Origin: Phlegmacium glaucopus
Lineage: Eukaryota; Basidiomycota; Agaricomycetes; Agaricales; Cortinariaceae
Reading direction: 5' to 3'
Assembly (NCBI GenBank): GCA_015039465.1
Contig: MU129998.1
Span: 1-64,000, forward strand
Length of the DNA stretch: 64,000 nucleotides
The notes below the pieces were generated by a model. It had not been told where the DNA came from. It saw only the letters and a list, made by a program, of their open reading frames with translations, and ran no database searches. How positions within the stretch are numbered: the first letter of the stretch is position 1; the number at the start of each line of letters is the position of its first letter. The position numbers were made by a program, and so were the translations under genes. Of this stretch, positions 22,785-33,200 are shown piece by piece.

Positions 22785-23080
22785 TATTAAAAGATGACGT
22801 GGAAAATGGCGGTGAAGCTCGGTAATTCGAGGAAAAGGAGATAAATATATGTCAATTATTTCCAAAAGAAGATGGAGTGTCTTCGTATTATTTTTATCAT
22901 CTATGCAAAATCATCTCCCGTGTGCATCGTGTGCAAGTGTCACCTGAAATCCACCGACAGACACGGCATCCTTGAATAGGATCCCGTGAGAAATTCCGAG
23001 TCGGGCGCCTGCAGGGCATCCTGTTAGGCGCCTGATAAGATAGCATTCATAGAACACTCTTGTGAATAATTGTCATTCAA
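22785..23080. promoter_or_regulatory. Shared upstream modules C, A and B (copy 3)
   Basis: C around 22783-22836 (GATGACGTGGAAAATGG, AAGCTCGGT), A at 22922-22977 (AAGTGTCACCTGAAATCCAC) and B at 23000-23080 (GTCGGGCGCC ... CCTGATAAGATAG ... AATAATTGTCATTCAA). Going away from the 22651 start the order is C, A, B, the same as for the 18827 gene. The blocks stay in plus-strand orientation although the genes are opposed. Confidence 0.55.
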
Positions 23081-25381
23081 GGATGATCATGGGTCCGCAT
23101 TGCTTTGTATTTTTTGCTGATGGTAACTGTATTCCGGGTCCTATAGTTAGCAGGTGTTACCCTGTACCGCCCAATTCAAGAGAAAGGAACATTAAGTCTA
23201 TTAAGGCAGGAGTGATAGCCGAGATCTGTCGAACTATTACTTGAGGGTGGTTGGTCAGGAGACTCCATACAAAACCTTGCATTAAGGCTTCGTTTCTTCT
23301 ATCAATGTCGAATGGATGAAGAAGCATTAGAATTATACAAACATTTTACTTTAAAAGGAAGAAAAGCAGGAAATGCTGGAGACCAGAGTTACGTACCTTA
23401 AAGAGCATCACTTTCCCATGTCAATGCCATTCAAAGGCTTTTAGACATTAATAAGTCTCAAGTCTGATTGGAAGGAACTCGTCGATAAGTTTCCACCACT
23501 CTCAGCGCTTCCGACTTCTTTGAGCGGCAATCGGCGAGATCTGTTGCGGGTTCGAGGTTGTATTGTGTAGAGATTCCTTTCCACTAGTCTGATCATGGGT
23601 TCATGCGTGCGAGTTTTAATTTGGGGTACATGTCAAATTGGGTCTTCCTTGTTTTGGATATGTTTTGACGAGCACCTTCTGCTGTGATGTCCATAATACA
23701 TTAGTTAGTCCGATGATCGTTCTTCAGATGACTTACAACATGTTCGACCACTTGTAATTCTGGTGCTTTGGACATGGGGGACCGTGATACATTTCTCAAA
23801 ATCACACGTATTTTCGATGAGACGAATCGCAGCAAACTCTTGACAGAGCTATAAAAACGCTATGATGGCGTTTACTGGAGCATGCCGTATCGGCAATAGC
23901 CAACAGCCAACAGCGTGATTAATTAAATCCAAGTTTGGAGGATATGATAAAGTTATCGCAATTATTATTTAATACTACTGTCTCTGGTAAATGTGATCAT
24001 GTGTGATCAACCGATCCTCGATCAACGCATCCGGATATCCAACACAACATCCGATTTGATATGTACTCCAAATCAAATTATCGAAGCAAACACAGTGGGA
24101 CTGCATTAGAAACAGGAATGAACCCATGATAAGGCCGTTGAAAGGAATTTCTCTGCTCAAAGCCACCGATGAAGGCCTGTCATCTTGTGATAGATTTCGC
24201 CGATTGGGCGATATAGAAATGACAGCCTGCAACAGTCAGAAGCGCTGAGAGTGTAGAAATGAAACTTATTGGTATGTTCCTTCCAATTTTTGCCTCAAAC
24301 TAGAGTCTTAATTACGCCTAGACTTTTAGATTGTATTAAGAGTAGAGTGTGATATTATTTCTGGCTCGAGAGGAAAAATGGCTGGCAGTGCGTGCATGAG
24401 CGTGCATAGTGGAGCATGTGTCCGTGAGTTTTGTGTGCACTCGATCGGGTGGAGTGAAGTAAATCTGGGGATTTACGTTTTAATAGTATCATAGCAAATT
24501 TATATAGTTGATCAGATTGTATATATTCTATACATATTCTGTGGCCTTTTGTGGGGGAGGAAGGTTCACTGTGTCTAAATCTAGTTTTCTAAGGCGTAAA
24601 CACGACGACGAAGCTTGTCTGGAAAGATGACCCTTAATGCATTCATGGGGGCAGACCGGCACGTCCGAAAGAAATTTTTAGATGCACCTTCCAGAGGCAA
24701 CAAAGTCGAGGTCGGGTAATATGAAGGGAAAAAACGCGAGTAAAAATTGTAGATATGAAAAACCAACCAAAAAAAATAGCAAGCCAGTATTCGTTACGCG
24801 AGGACGCGAAGTGTATTAGCAAAGAGAGAAAGAGCTGAGATCGATTCCACGAATTTCACGAAGTTTTCCTGGACATTCCGCGATGATGTATGCGGGCTCG
24901 TAGTAGCCTGAGTGTTTGAGTAACACTGCCAAACGAAAACACTTGAACTACGCTCACTAGTAGACAAACTATTCTGTCCTTCTTCTCCTCTGATAGCGTT
25001 GTGGGAAGTATGACTTGAACCGGCCTGAGCTATGAGTTGCAGCGTGTTAGCGTGTGCTGGCCAAGAAAACAGGATCTAGCTGCTGGTAAGACTCAGCCGA
25101 TGATGGTGTACCGCATGTGACTTGGCGCGTGCGGCGTGCCGCATTTCATAATCCAACAGTGTTGAGTATGAAAACGAAACGTAAATGCTCTTATGTCTAA
25201 CATACAGCTGTAACATACTGGGATGCTGCAGTGATTACCTTACTAGTCTCGGCACTCGTCAATAAACACTGTCTTCCGCATTAATCAGGTCTTTGTCTTG
25301 GACAGCAGTTGCAAATAAACAACGGCGACCAAGAGCAGTAATGCGAAACGCACGACGTACGACCGCAGAAGCCAAGATTTG
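23081..25381. other. Long intergenic stretch
   Basis: No gene, RNA gene or element recognised. Short open frames (23062-23244, 23975-24232, 24581-24766) have no supporting features. Confidence 0.45.
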
Positions 25382-27733
25382 TTATCGTTGGAATAAGTTC
25401 CTTAGCTGGCTTTCAACATCTTCCACAGTTCGTTTAATATCTATTAAAATGTCAATTCAACTCGACCGTCACGCAAATACAGTGGATTCGACTCACATTT
25501 CTGAGGATCTAAACGCACATAAAAGATCAAATGAGTTTAAAATCCAAGGAGACGCATGAGGAAGCAACATACTCTTGCTAAATTCCTTATCCTTTTGTTT
25601 CTGCGTAAATTTCTGGAACGAAGGTATGACAACCATGACAACTTCGTCTCTGATTGCATCTCTTCCATCAACATCGTCTTCCAACACTACTACCAGCTTA
25701 TGCCGTTCGACAACCTCATCTAACAGATCAAAGAATCGTGTGAATTTCTCCTTTGCTGCTGCCCGATTGGACTTGTCCCTAGGATCTTCCGAAAGGGCCT
25801 GCATCAAAGGTGAGAAGTTGGAGTCAAAATACCCGGCTTTTGCGATGCGGAAATTGGAGTTAAGTGCTTCTTCGGCGGGTTTCGGGACGAAAGTAGAGAG
25901 ATTAGGGTCGCTGGACTCTAGTAGGTGTAGCCGCAAGTAAGATATGTTATTAAGGAGAAAGATGGATCCGAAAGCGGGGCGTCGTGAGGTACGAGAAAGA
26001 GTCACCAGGCTATTGATGGCAGTAAGTATAACGTCATCTACAACTGCTTTAGCTCGATAAGATATGACAAAAATGCGAACTTACGAACAAAATGTTCGAT
26101 AATATTTGAATGATCTGCTTCGTCCGTCTTGACACCCTTGCCCACCTGGATGCCCTCTCCCATCTTCCAATTTCCATCCCCGAGCGCAAGGAGGGCAGAT
26201 TCAACGGCCGTTTGAATACGTGGAATCTTCTCGATATATTTGACAGTCTGACATAAAGATATCGGCATGAATCTGCCGATGGAGAAAGAAGACTCACTGA
26301 AATAGTAAAATCCATTAACTTGGTACCCGTATCTGATCCTCTTGCCGTCGCTCCCAATTTCAAGTCAGCTAGAAACTCCGGAAAGCTGCGTAAACAAAGT
26401 GCACGGAGAGCAAGTACTCCTTCCTTAAGCCCGTTCTTATCTTCGGCATGGTCCGGTCCCCGTCGGGAGAGTAGGTCATTCCAGTGTGGTTGATGGGATA
26501 ACAAACCCTCGTATACTGACAAGGCAAGGAAATTATATTTGTGCAAAGATTTCTTGACGAGAGTGAGGAGTTGCGTCAAGACGAGGTTGAACAATTTCAG
26601 AATTGGAGCCATCAGAGTCCCATACGCGGACGCAACCATTTGAAGGCTTGACAAGGGACTAAGTTCTTTCAAAAGTTTGTACTCTTCCTGTTACACAAAT
26701 AATGAGAGTTCGACAAACGACATACTAACGATCGCGTACCTCCGAAGTACCCAATATGAACTCGACCCATTCTGTAAACTCCCTCCCTGTCGTCAAAGAG
26801 TCCGTTGTTTCTGCTCGCGCCACAAGCCTCTTTCCCTGGCCTTCCAAACATTTGACGGTCCAATTCCCTCTCATATCTGCATACCCTTTCTGAGCTTCTT
26901 TCAGTGTGGATAGGATAGCCGACGCTGCTGGATGAGAAGGATGTGTTGATGGCAGAGGCAAAGTACGAAGAAACAAGACAACTGGTGTCAACGTCTGAAT
27001 CAGAGATGATGGGAAAGACATCATCATCATTTCGGACCCTGGGGTAGGCATCAGCCCAGATGAGCCTTCTGCCACAACTTTGGTATAGAGCTGCGTTAGC
27101 TTCTTCGCGCCGGATTCAACTAGACGAGCCTGAATCGAATAAATGAGCGTTGAAGGCGTTGAGTTTACAAGATCGTACCGCCGTTCTTAAGTCAAGATCC
27201 GATGCATTAAACGCAATACCCGTATTCAATCGCTCCAAAGCATCTTTATAAACACCAATCTGTCCCGATTGTGGACTGTTAAACGACGGTCACCATGCAA
27301 ATGCCTTTAGACTTGAGATATGACTTACCCTCGGAGAATCAGGGCTTCATCCGCTGCCAAGTCTGCCTTGCTATTCGAAGCATCCTCTATCTTGGCCAAC
27401 GTTTTATCGATATCTACAATCCCTGAGCATGACTCCACTGAACACCCAGATTACTTACTGCTCCTCCTTCTGTTTAAGACCTGAGTAGCGGTATACAACG
27501 GCAGAATTGATTTCTCAAGCTTTGCAAGTCGCGTATCGAAGCTGTCAAGAATGTCTGGTTAAGTGAGTATTCGGCAGTTCAAAAGTTAACAAAACTCATT
27601 ACTGGTCATTCGCTTCGATAACTGTCGTGTTTTGTTCAGATTTTGCTGCAACTAAGAGCTTTCTGTCAGCCTTCTAACGTAAATAGCCATAATTCTTACT
27701 CACCAACTCAATTTCTGCAGTCTCATCGTCCAT
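25382..27733 (-). CDS. EXO70: Exocyst complex component Exo70
   Basis: About 11 exons on the minus strand, starting MDDETAEIEL (27733-27704) and ending in a short exon YIKRTVEDVESQLRNLFQR (stop at 25382-25384). The N-terminal part is a coiled coil (LQQNLNKTRQLSKRMTN, FDTRLAKLEKSILPLYTAT). The middle is the helical-rod region (ARLVESGAKKLTQLYTKVV; LSVYEGLLSHQPHWNDLLSR). The C-terminal signature is RFFDLLDEVVERHKLVVVLE, then RDAIRDEVVMVVIPSFQKFT, KEFSKS, and NPQKYIK across two introns. This matches Exo70 from start to end. In the family, Exo70 binds PI(4,5)P2 and Rho GTPases and tethers secretory vesicles at the plasma membrane as part of the octameric exocyst. Introns are about 45-65 nt. No defects were seen. 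Confidence 0.92.
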
Positions 27734-28005
27734 GTTGGTTGCTTGTACGTTCTAAATGATATTGTTACTGAATATTGTTTGGATGTGTGTATTTGGCTTC
27801 CCAGGATCATAAAGGTTCGTTACAAAAACTCAGAATTAGACTACAACAGAAAAAAGAGGGTCATAAAGATATTGAGCTAGATGAGTCCCAACAAATTCCG
27901 AGGAAAATAACTAGGATAGGTGCATATAAGTACTGTATTGACATGTAAAGGAACGTAAGGCAAAAGATGTAAGGTGGCAGTCGCAACGTAGAAAATTACT
28001 AGAAA

Positions 28006-29340
28006 TTACAGCCGATTGGTCTCATCTTCATCTCCTCGTCTTGCAAGGAAAGCGCCAAGGTCTCCTGTTCGTTTCACACCAACACTAGTCAACCCTCTAA
28101 ATCCTGTCATTGGAAATTCTCCTCCTCTTAACCTAGGAGTAGAGAACTCTCCTACAGGTTTCTTAACATCGTTTGGGATAGAAGGACCGACTGAGTCTTC
28201 GGCATCAAAAAGACCTTGGCCTTGTTCTACCGTGCTAGGGCTGACGATTCCATTGGAAAATGTGGGTGAAATAGGTGAAGGTAACGAGGGTGATTGAGAA
28301 ATGGTTGATGAATCAGTAGTGACCGATGTCCTAGACGATTTTTTCCTTCGACCGGGCTGAGGCTGTAACGATGCTGCCTGTATTTGTGCGTGGCCATTCT
28401 TGAGAGGGGCTTGGTGTAGTCCACGGTCGGATGTCGACGTGGAGGTCCTACTGCGTGAATCTGAACCACCATGCGAACCTTTATCTCTGCGTCTTTTGTG
28501 GGCGTACACTCCTCCATCGAGATCAGCATTGTCGTGGTCATCTTCTGGTTGTGGGATGGATGGAGCCTGAGCGGCTACAAACCGTCCATACTCCTCTTGG
28601 GCAGAACCGGAGAATGCTGACCCAGAACCTGAGTCTGATGCAGGGGATGTGGCGTTAAGAATGTGAGAGTAACCTTTACGAAGTGGAGGTGCCATAAATC
28701 CGCCGCTACCTTGAAACCCTTCAAAATCTTCCCCATCGCCTGGGGCTTCCATAGACTCGGCCAGGCGCTTTAATTCCTTCTTCTCTCGTCGACGCTGCCG
28801 GCGTTCTTCCTTCTCTTTAAGTCTTTGAGCTTCCATTTCAACCGAAGCCTGCGCAGCAGGGGCAACATTTGAAGAAGAAAGCGCAGCAATGGTATCAGAA
28901 TCGAGAGGTGCGGCATCTGAGTCAAAGGTAGCGGTAGAATGGGCTGTAACAATGGTGTTGGGAGTCATATCCCCATTTCTTCTATAATACAGGGCATCGT
29001 CTTCGTCCAAAAGTTGGACAGGAGGCCTTCCAAATAGATCATACCCAAAGAACGTGATTCGGCGGGGATTGTTATGGTTCTTCGTCCGTTTTTTCTTTTT
29101 CTTTCGTCGTGCCCGTCCCGGGTTAGAATGAAGGGACAGTGTTTCTGCATCCATGTCGGTATCAGTATCCGCTAATAATCCCTGGAGTTCATCTGGACGA
29201 GCTCGAGGTATCCGGTTTATAGCAGGGTTATGGGGTTGATCTTCGTGCTCGCTATGGTCATCTGAACCAGGCTTGAGACAGGGCAAACATGAGACGAATG
29301 CGATTTTGACAGTATCAGACCATGAGAATGGACTCGTCAT
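28006..29340 (-). CDS. Conserved low-complexity fungal protein of unknown function
   Basis: A single-exon ORF of 444 aa from the first ATG (MTSPFSWSDTVKIAFVSCLP). The open frame extends 21 codons farther upstream to a GTG, without an ATG. The N-terminus carries CLPCLK, a possible palmitoylation site, then a basic patch (RARRKKKKKRTKNHNN) and a conserved-looking core ITFFGYDLFGRPPVQLLDED. A charged helix follows (AQRLKEKEERRQRRREKKEL), and then a Ser-rich disordered tail with MTGFRGLTSVGVKRTGDLG near the end. This arrangement suggests a membrane-peripheral scaffold protein, but I infer that only from composition. It lies head-to-tail with Exo70 and the NadR-like kinase gene. Confidence 0.75.
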   Translation of the reverse strand: MTSPFSWSDTVKIAFVSCLPCLKPGSDDHSEHEDQPHNPAINRIPRARPDELQGLLADTDTDMDAETLSLHSNPGRARRKKKKKRTKNHNNPRRITFFGYDLFGRPPVQLLDEDDALYYRRNGDMTPNTIVTAHSTATFDSDAAPLDSDTIAALSSSNVAPAAQASVEMEAQRLKEKEERRQRRREKKELKRLAESMEAPGDGEDFEGFQGSGGFMAPPLRKGYSHILNATSPASDSGSGSAFSGSAQEEYGRFVAAQAPSIPQPEDDHDNADLDGGVYAHKRRRDKGSHGGSDSRSRTSTSTSDRGLHQAPLKNGHAQIQAASLQPQPGRRKKSSRTSVTTDSSTISQSPSLPSPISPTFSNGIVSPSTVEQGQGLFDAEDSVGPSIPNDVKKPVGEFSTPRLRGGEFPMTGFRGLTSVGVKRTGDLGAFLARRGDEDETNRL

Positions 29341-29450
29341 TGTCGTCAACAAGTGGTTGTAGAGCGAAGACGTCCAGTTGCAGGTGATTCCGAGTACCGG
29401 CACCGCACTGTGGGAATGCCGAGTTGATTTGATATATTTACATCTCCGAT

Positions 29451-30087
29451 TTAAAATCTAGCTAAGCCCATTATAATTCCAACTCTTTCTGGCAGAAACA
29501 TTGCCTCCCTTCCCAATTCATAGTATGAGATATCTAGCTCCCCCAACAACCGCTTGTATATCTGCAAGCATTTATCTTGGTTTTCTGTGCTCCGAATACC
29601 ATCATCAACCAACCACTCTGCCACAGGTTTCAGAAGGACTACAATTGACTGCCGATAGCGTTGTAATACTTTCTGAAAGTTGGCAGAGCGTGTGAGATGA
29701 TGCTGCTTCCTTTTAGCTTCTTCTTCGTCGTGTGAGGTAAGAATTGCGTAAACGATAGGGTCGATGGCTGTCCTATCATAGACACGGACGGTGTGCCGGA
29801 CCACGCTCTTCTCTTCAAGGAGTAAATGGGCTTCCATAATGTCCTCTTGCATCTGCAATGAGCTGATGGTGTCTCGTGAATAGCCTTTCATCTTCATAAC
29901 ATGCCTTGCAACTTCTGTCACATATGCAGACTCCTCGAGTTCGAGCTTTTGCGCTAAGGCGTTACAAAGTGTCGTTTTCCCTGTTGACTGTCCCTTGAAT
30001 TCAGTCAACAATCATCTAGGTCAACCAATAGCTCACTGATGGTCCGAGGATATAGATTGAAACCGAACGCTCAGGTTTCGCTGCCAT
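29451..30087 (-). CDS. NadR-like P-loop kinase/ATPase (AAA_28 family)
   Basis: Two exons: 30087-30037 (MAAKPERSVSIYILGPS) and 29987-29451, separated by a 49-nt intron (GTGAGC...GACAG) that splits the Walker A loop. The splice was set so that the loop reads GPSSTGKTT, a canonical GxxxxGKT. A nearby AAG acceptor would insert two residues and break the spacing. VRVYDRTAIDPIVYAI is the DR-containing Walker B/lid region seen in NadR-like nicotinamide riboside kinases. The length of about 195 aa fits a stand-alone kinase domain. The likely role is phosphorylation of a nucleoside or related small molecule; the substrate is unproven. Its start faces the RdRP-helicase gene across 140 bp. Confidence 0.8.
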
Positions 30088-30227
30088 TTGTGTGGTGGTC
30101 TGGAACAAGAGGGAATAGCACGGGAATAAGCAGTCACTTAAACTTTGTTCACACAGACAAGCGCCCAGACTCTTCTTTTATCAGCCCCATCGATATCCCT
30201 GTCTATCGCCCTCATCCTCATACCACC
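30088..30227. promoter_or_regulatory. Compact divergent promoter region
   Basis: Only 140 bp separate the two divergent start codons (30087 minus, 30228 plus). The RdRP side has a good start context (ACCACCATGA). Shared regulation of the two genes is likely from the spacing alone. Confidence 0.6.
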
Positions 30228-33200
30228 ATGAGAGCCTTGAATCTAAGAGTTCCCGCCCTCGACGATGAATCTTGGGAATTCCAAGTTCCTCAAGATGTCC
30301 TTTCCTTTCCTCCAACCCCCAATAAAGTTCACGGCAAAGTTATTTCATTCAGTATCGAAGCTATCACTCTGAGGATCGAACAATTTCCATCCAACCGCAT
30401 CCTAAACTCGGATGATCCCTCAAAGTTTATACTAATGTCATTCAATCGAACGTTTAGGTTCCCTGAACAACCCCCTAAAGTGACGGTGGAATACATCATC
30501 CGCATGATGAAAAAGGGTTTCTTTCTGAACGGCGTTCAATACCGGTTCTACCATCACAGCAACAGTCAACTGGTATCTCTTTCTAACTATTTCTCGACTC
30601 ATACTAAATTTTCATTAAGAGGGGACGATCTTGCTTTCTAAGAGAGGCCAGGTCAGATGCAGAGCTAGACGCTCGAATCTACCGATATGGAGACTTTGAA
30701 AAGATCATGAATGTCGCAAAACGTGAGTTCTTTCTCGAACCTCCTTACAGATAGATCATACATTAAAATACTGTTTAGGCGCAAAACGAATCGGGCTCCT
30801 CTTTTCCTCTGCCCAGATCGACTATCACCTTGATCCAGTATGGATCGATGATATACCCGACATCAAGCTTGGCGATGAAGTTTTCTCAGACGGATGTGGA
30901 TTGATTTCCAAAAGGCTGTCCATTCAATTGAGCCGAGCGAAGAAGATCGTCTTCAGAGGAATTAGGTATACCCCAGTTGTCTTTCAGATCAGGTAAAGCG
31001 AACTACTAGTCTACTATTTGATCAATTCTCATATTGTTATTAGATACCTCGGTTATAAGGGTGTCCTGATGTTACACCCAGAACTTGACAAAACGACTCG
31101 AAAACTCGCTCAGTTTAGGAAAAGTATGAAGAAATTCAATGCAACCATCGATAATACCTTCTCCGTCGTCGGTCATTCAAGGCCTTACTCGTTTGGGAGA
31201 CTGAACAACGATATCATTGTGCTTCTATCCAGTCTTGGCGTCTCAAACGAAAGGCTCATCGCGAAACAAGAAGAATATTTCCAATGGATTGGTGACGCAT
31301 CGAAAGATCCTACGAAAGCTGTCGACTTTTTATCCTGCCTAGACAATTACCCTTTAGCCGAAAAGGTCCTCTTAAATGGCTTAGATGATCCAGGTGTCAT
31401 GAGAGAAATTCGTCGCCTACAATCTTCGGAGGTCTCCAGAGCACGAGATGAGAAGACAAAAAAATACAAATCGCGCATGATGATCCACAAATCTCGTCGG
31501 CTTTTCGGCGTTTGCGATCCATTCCAGGTTTTAAAGGAGGGACAGGTACATATTCGTATCACTGCTTCTCGAAAGGGGCCTGCAACGCCTATCCATGGCG
31601 ATGTCATCATCATTCGGAATCCCTGCCTCCATCCTGGTAAGAGAAACAACTAAATTCTGAAGTCGATATATGAGTTGTTGACTATAGTATAGGCGACTGT
31701 TTGAAATTACGTGCAGTCGATCATCCTAAGCTCTCTCATTTGGTAGATTGTCTCGTCTTTGCGAGCGTGGCGCGGCCAGGTCACAAGGCGGCCCCCTCTA
31801 TGAGCAGTGGCGGAGACCTTGATGGTAATATCGCATTTTACACGACTTGAAGTATGGTTAATATCCCTTCAAAGGCGATGAATTCTTCGTATGCTGGGAT
31901 AAAGACATCATTCCTAGCCATGTTTTAGAGGTGACTTTCGTATTCTTTTGCCGAATATCTCACTCAAAAGCTTCGGATCGATAGTCCTACGATTATCCCG
32001 GTAATAGAGAGTTTAACAAGCCTAAGGTTACACGAGACGACCTTGTCCAACATTTTGCATCCTATAGCGGGTAATATTTCTATGTCTTGATCTACCACTT
32101 TTCATTCACGTCGCCGACTCTTTTAGTGCTGGCGTAGCACGAGTTTCTGTGCTTCACGCGAAGTGGGCACGTAGTAGCCCTGAAGGTGCTCTTTCTGTTC
32201 AATGTCAAGAATTGAATGCTCTACACTCTCAATGTGTCGATGGAGCCAACATCAAAATCCCTGATAAGCTAGCGGCACCACCAGAACAAAAAGAGCCTTT
32301 TATTCTTGATCTATTGGAACAAGCCTGCGACGAATTTTCGACTCGTTTCGCTGAATCAGCATCTCGCCGAACGGAAATCTTAACTATAGATCAACTGGAG
32401 GGGGAAAGACTTCTAAGTCAACTCTTGAAGAGTAGTCAAAGTGCTTTATCGGAATATGAGCTCTTCAACCTGGCTTACCGTTTGGCAACCAAATATTCCA
32501 TTGATATTCGTTCATATCTGGCACAAATCGACATGTCTGCTCTGACTGCAGCCGAGAAACACACGATTACCGCCACTCTATCCCTCTCTGCAGTGGATTA
32601 TCCATATATCTGGAATTCGTTGGTACGATCTGATATTCTCACACCTAGAGACCTCTATCAAAGGAATCTAAATCATCCGTTTGCTCTGCATCGACTGTAT
32701 TCTTCTCGCATCAACGGATTAGCTACTTTCTTTCAATTCCTGAGAATGGCTACTCAAGATTATACGAGGAAATTGCTGATCTTGCAGGTGTGTTCAGAGT
32801 TCGATTCTGGGTAAATCTTCCTGTCTCAACGTACATTTCAGACGGATCCTAGGTTTGCAGTTGGTGTTTTCATGCGAGGTGACATACCCTGGGACGAAGA
32901 TCCAGAGGTCAATGAGAACGTCGTAGTTTGTTCGTTCATGCCCAAAACATCCTCGATGGCTACTCTTCGACCATGCACGACAGGTTACAGGCTTTATTGT
33001 GGCGATGCTAGGCTTCAACTGTATAATAAACAGATACAAGACACCTTCATCTTCATAAAGCGACCACCTTCTAATTCCGGATTCGAATTATCGACTAGTA
33101 TCGCATTGCAAAAAATAACAGCTAAAGTACAAATGGTGACGATCTCTTTCATACTCAAGACGCGATTATCCCTAACAATTGTGATATCGAATCCATAATA

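Noticed and set aside
18045..23077. Circularly permuted repeat (A-B versus B-A)
   Set aside because: Adding module C gives mirror order relative to the genes rather than a true circular permutation, so a shared-promoter reading was preferred.
25293..25940. Plus-strand ORFs overlapping Exo70
   Set aside because: Shadows of the Exo70 coding exons on the other strand.
28016..28658. Plus-strand ORFs opposite the low-complexity protein
   Set aside because: Antisense shadows of the 28006-29340 gene.
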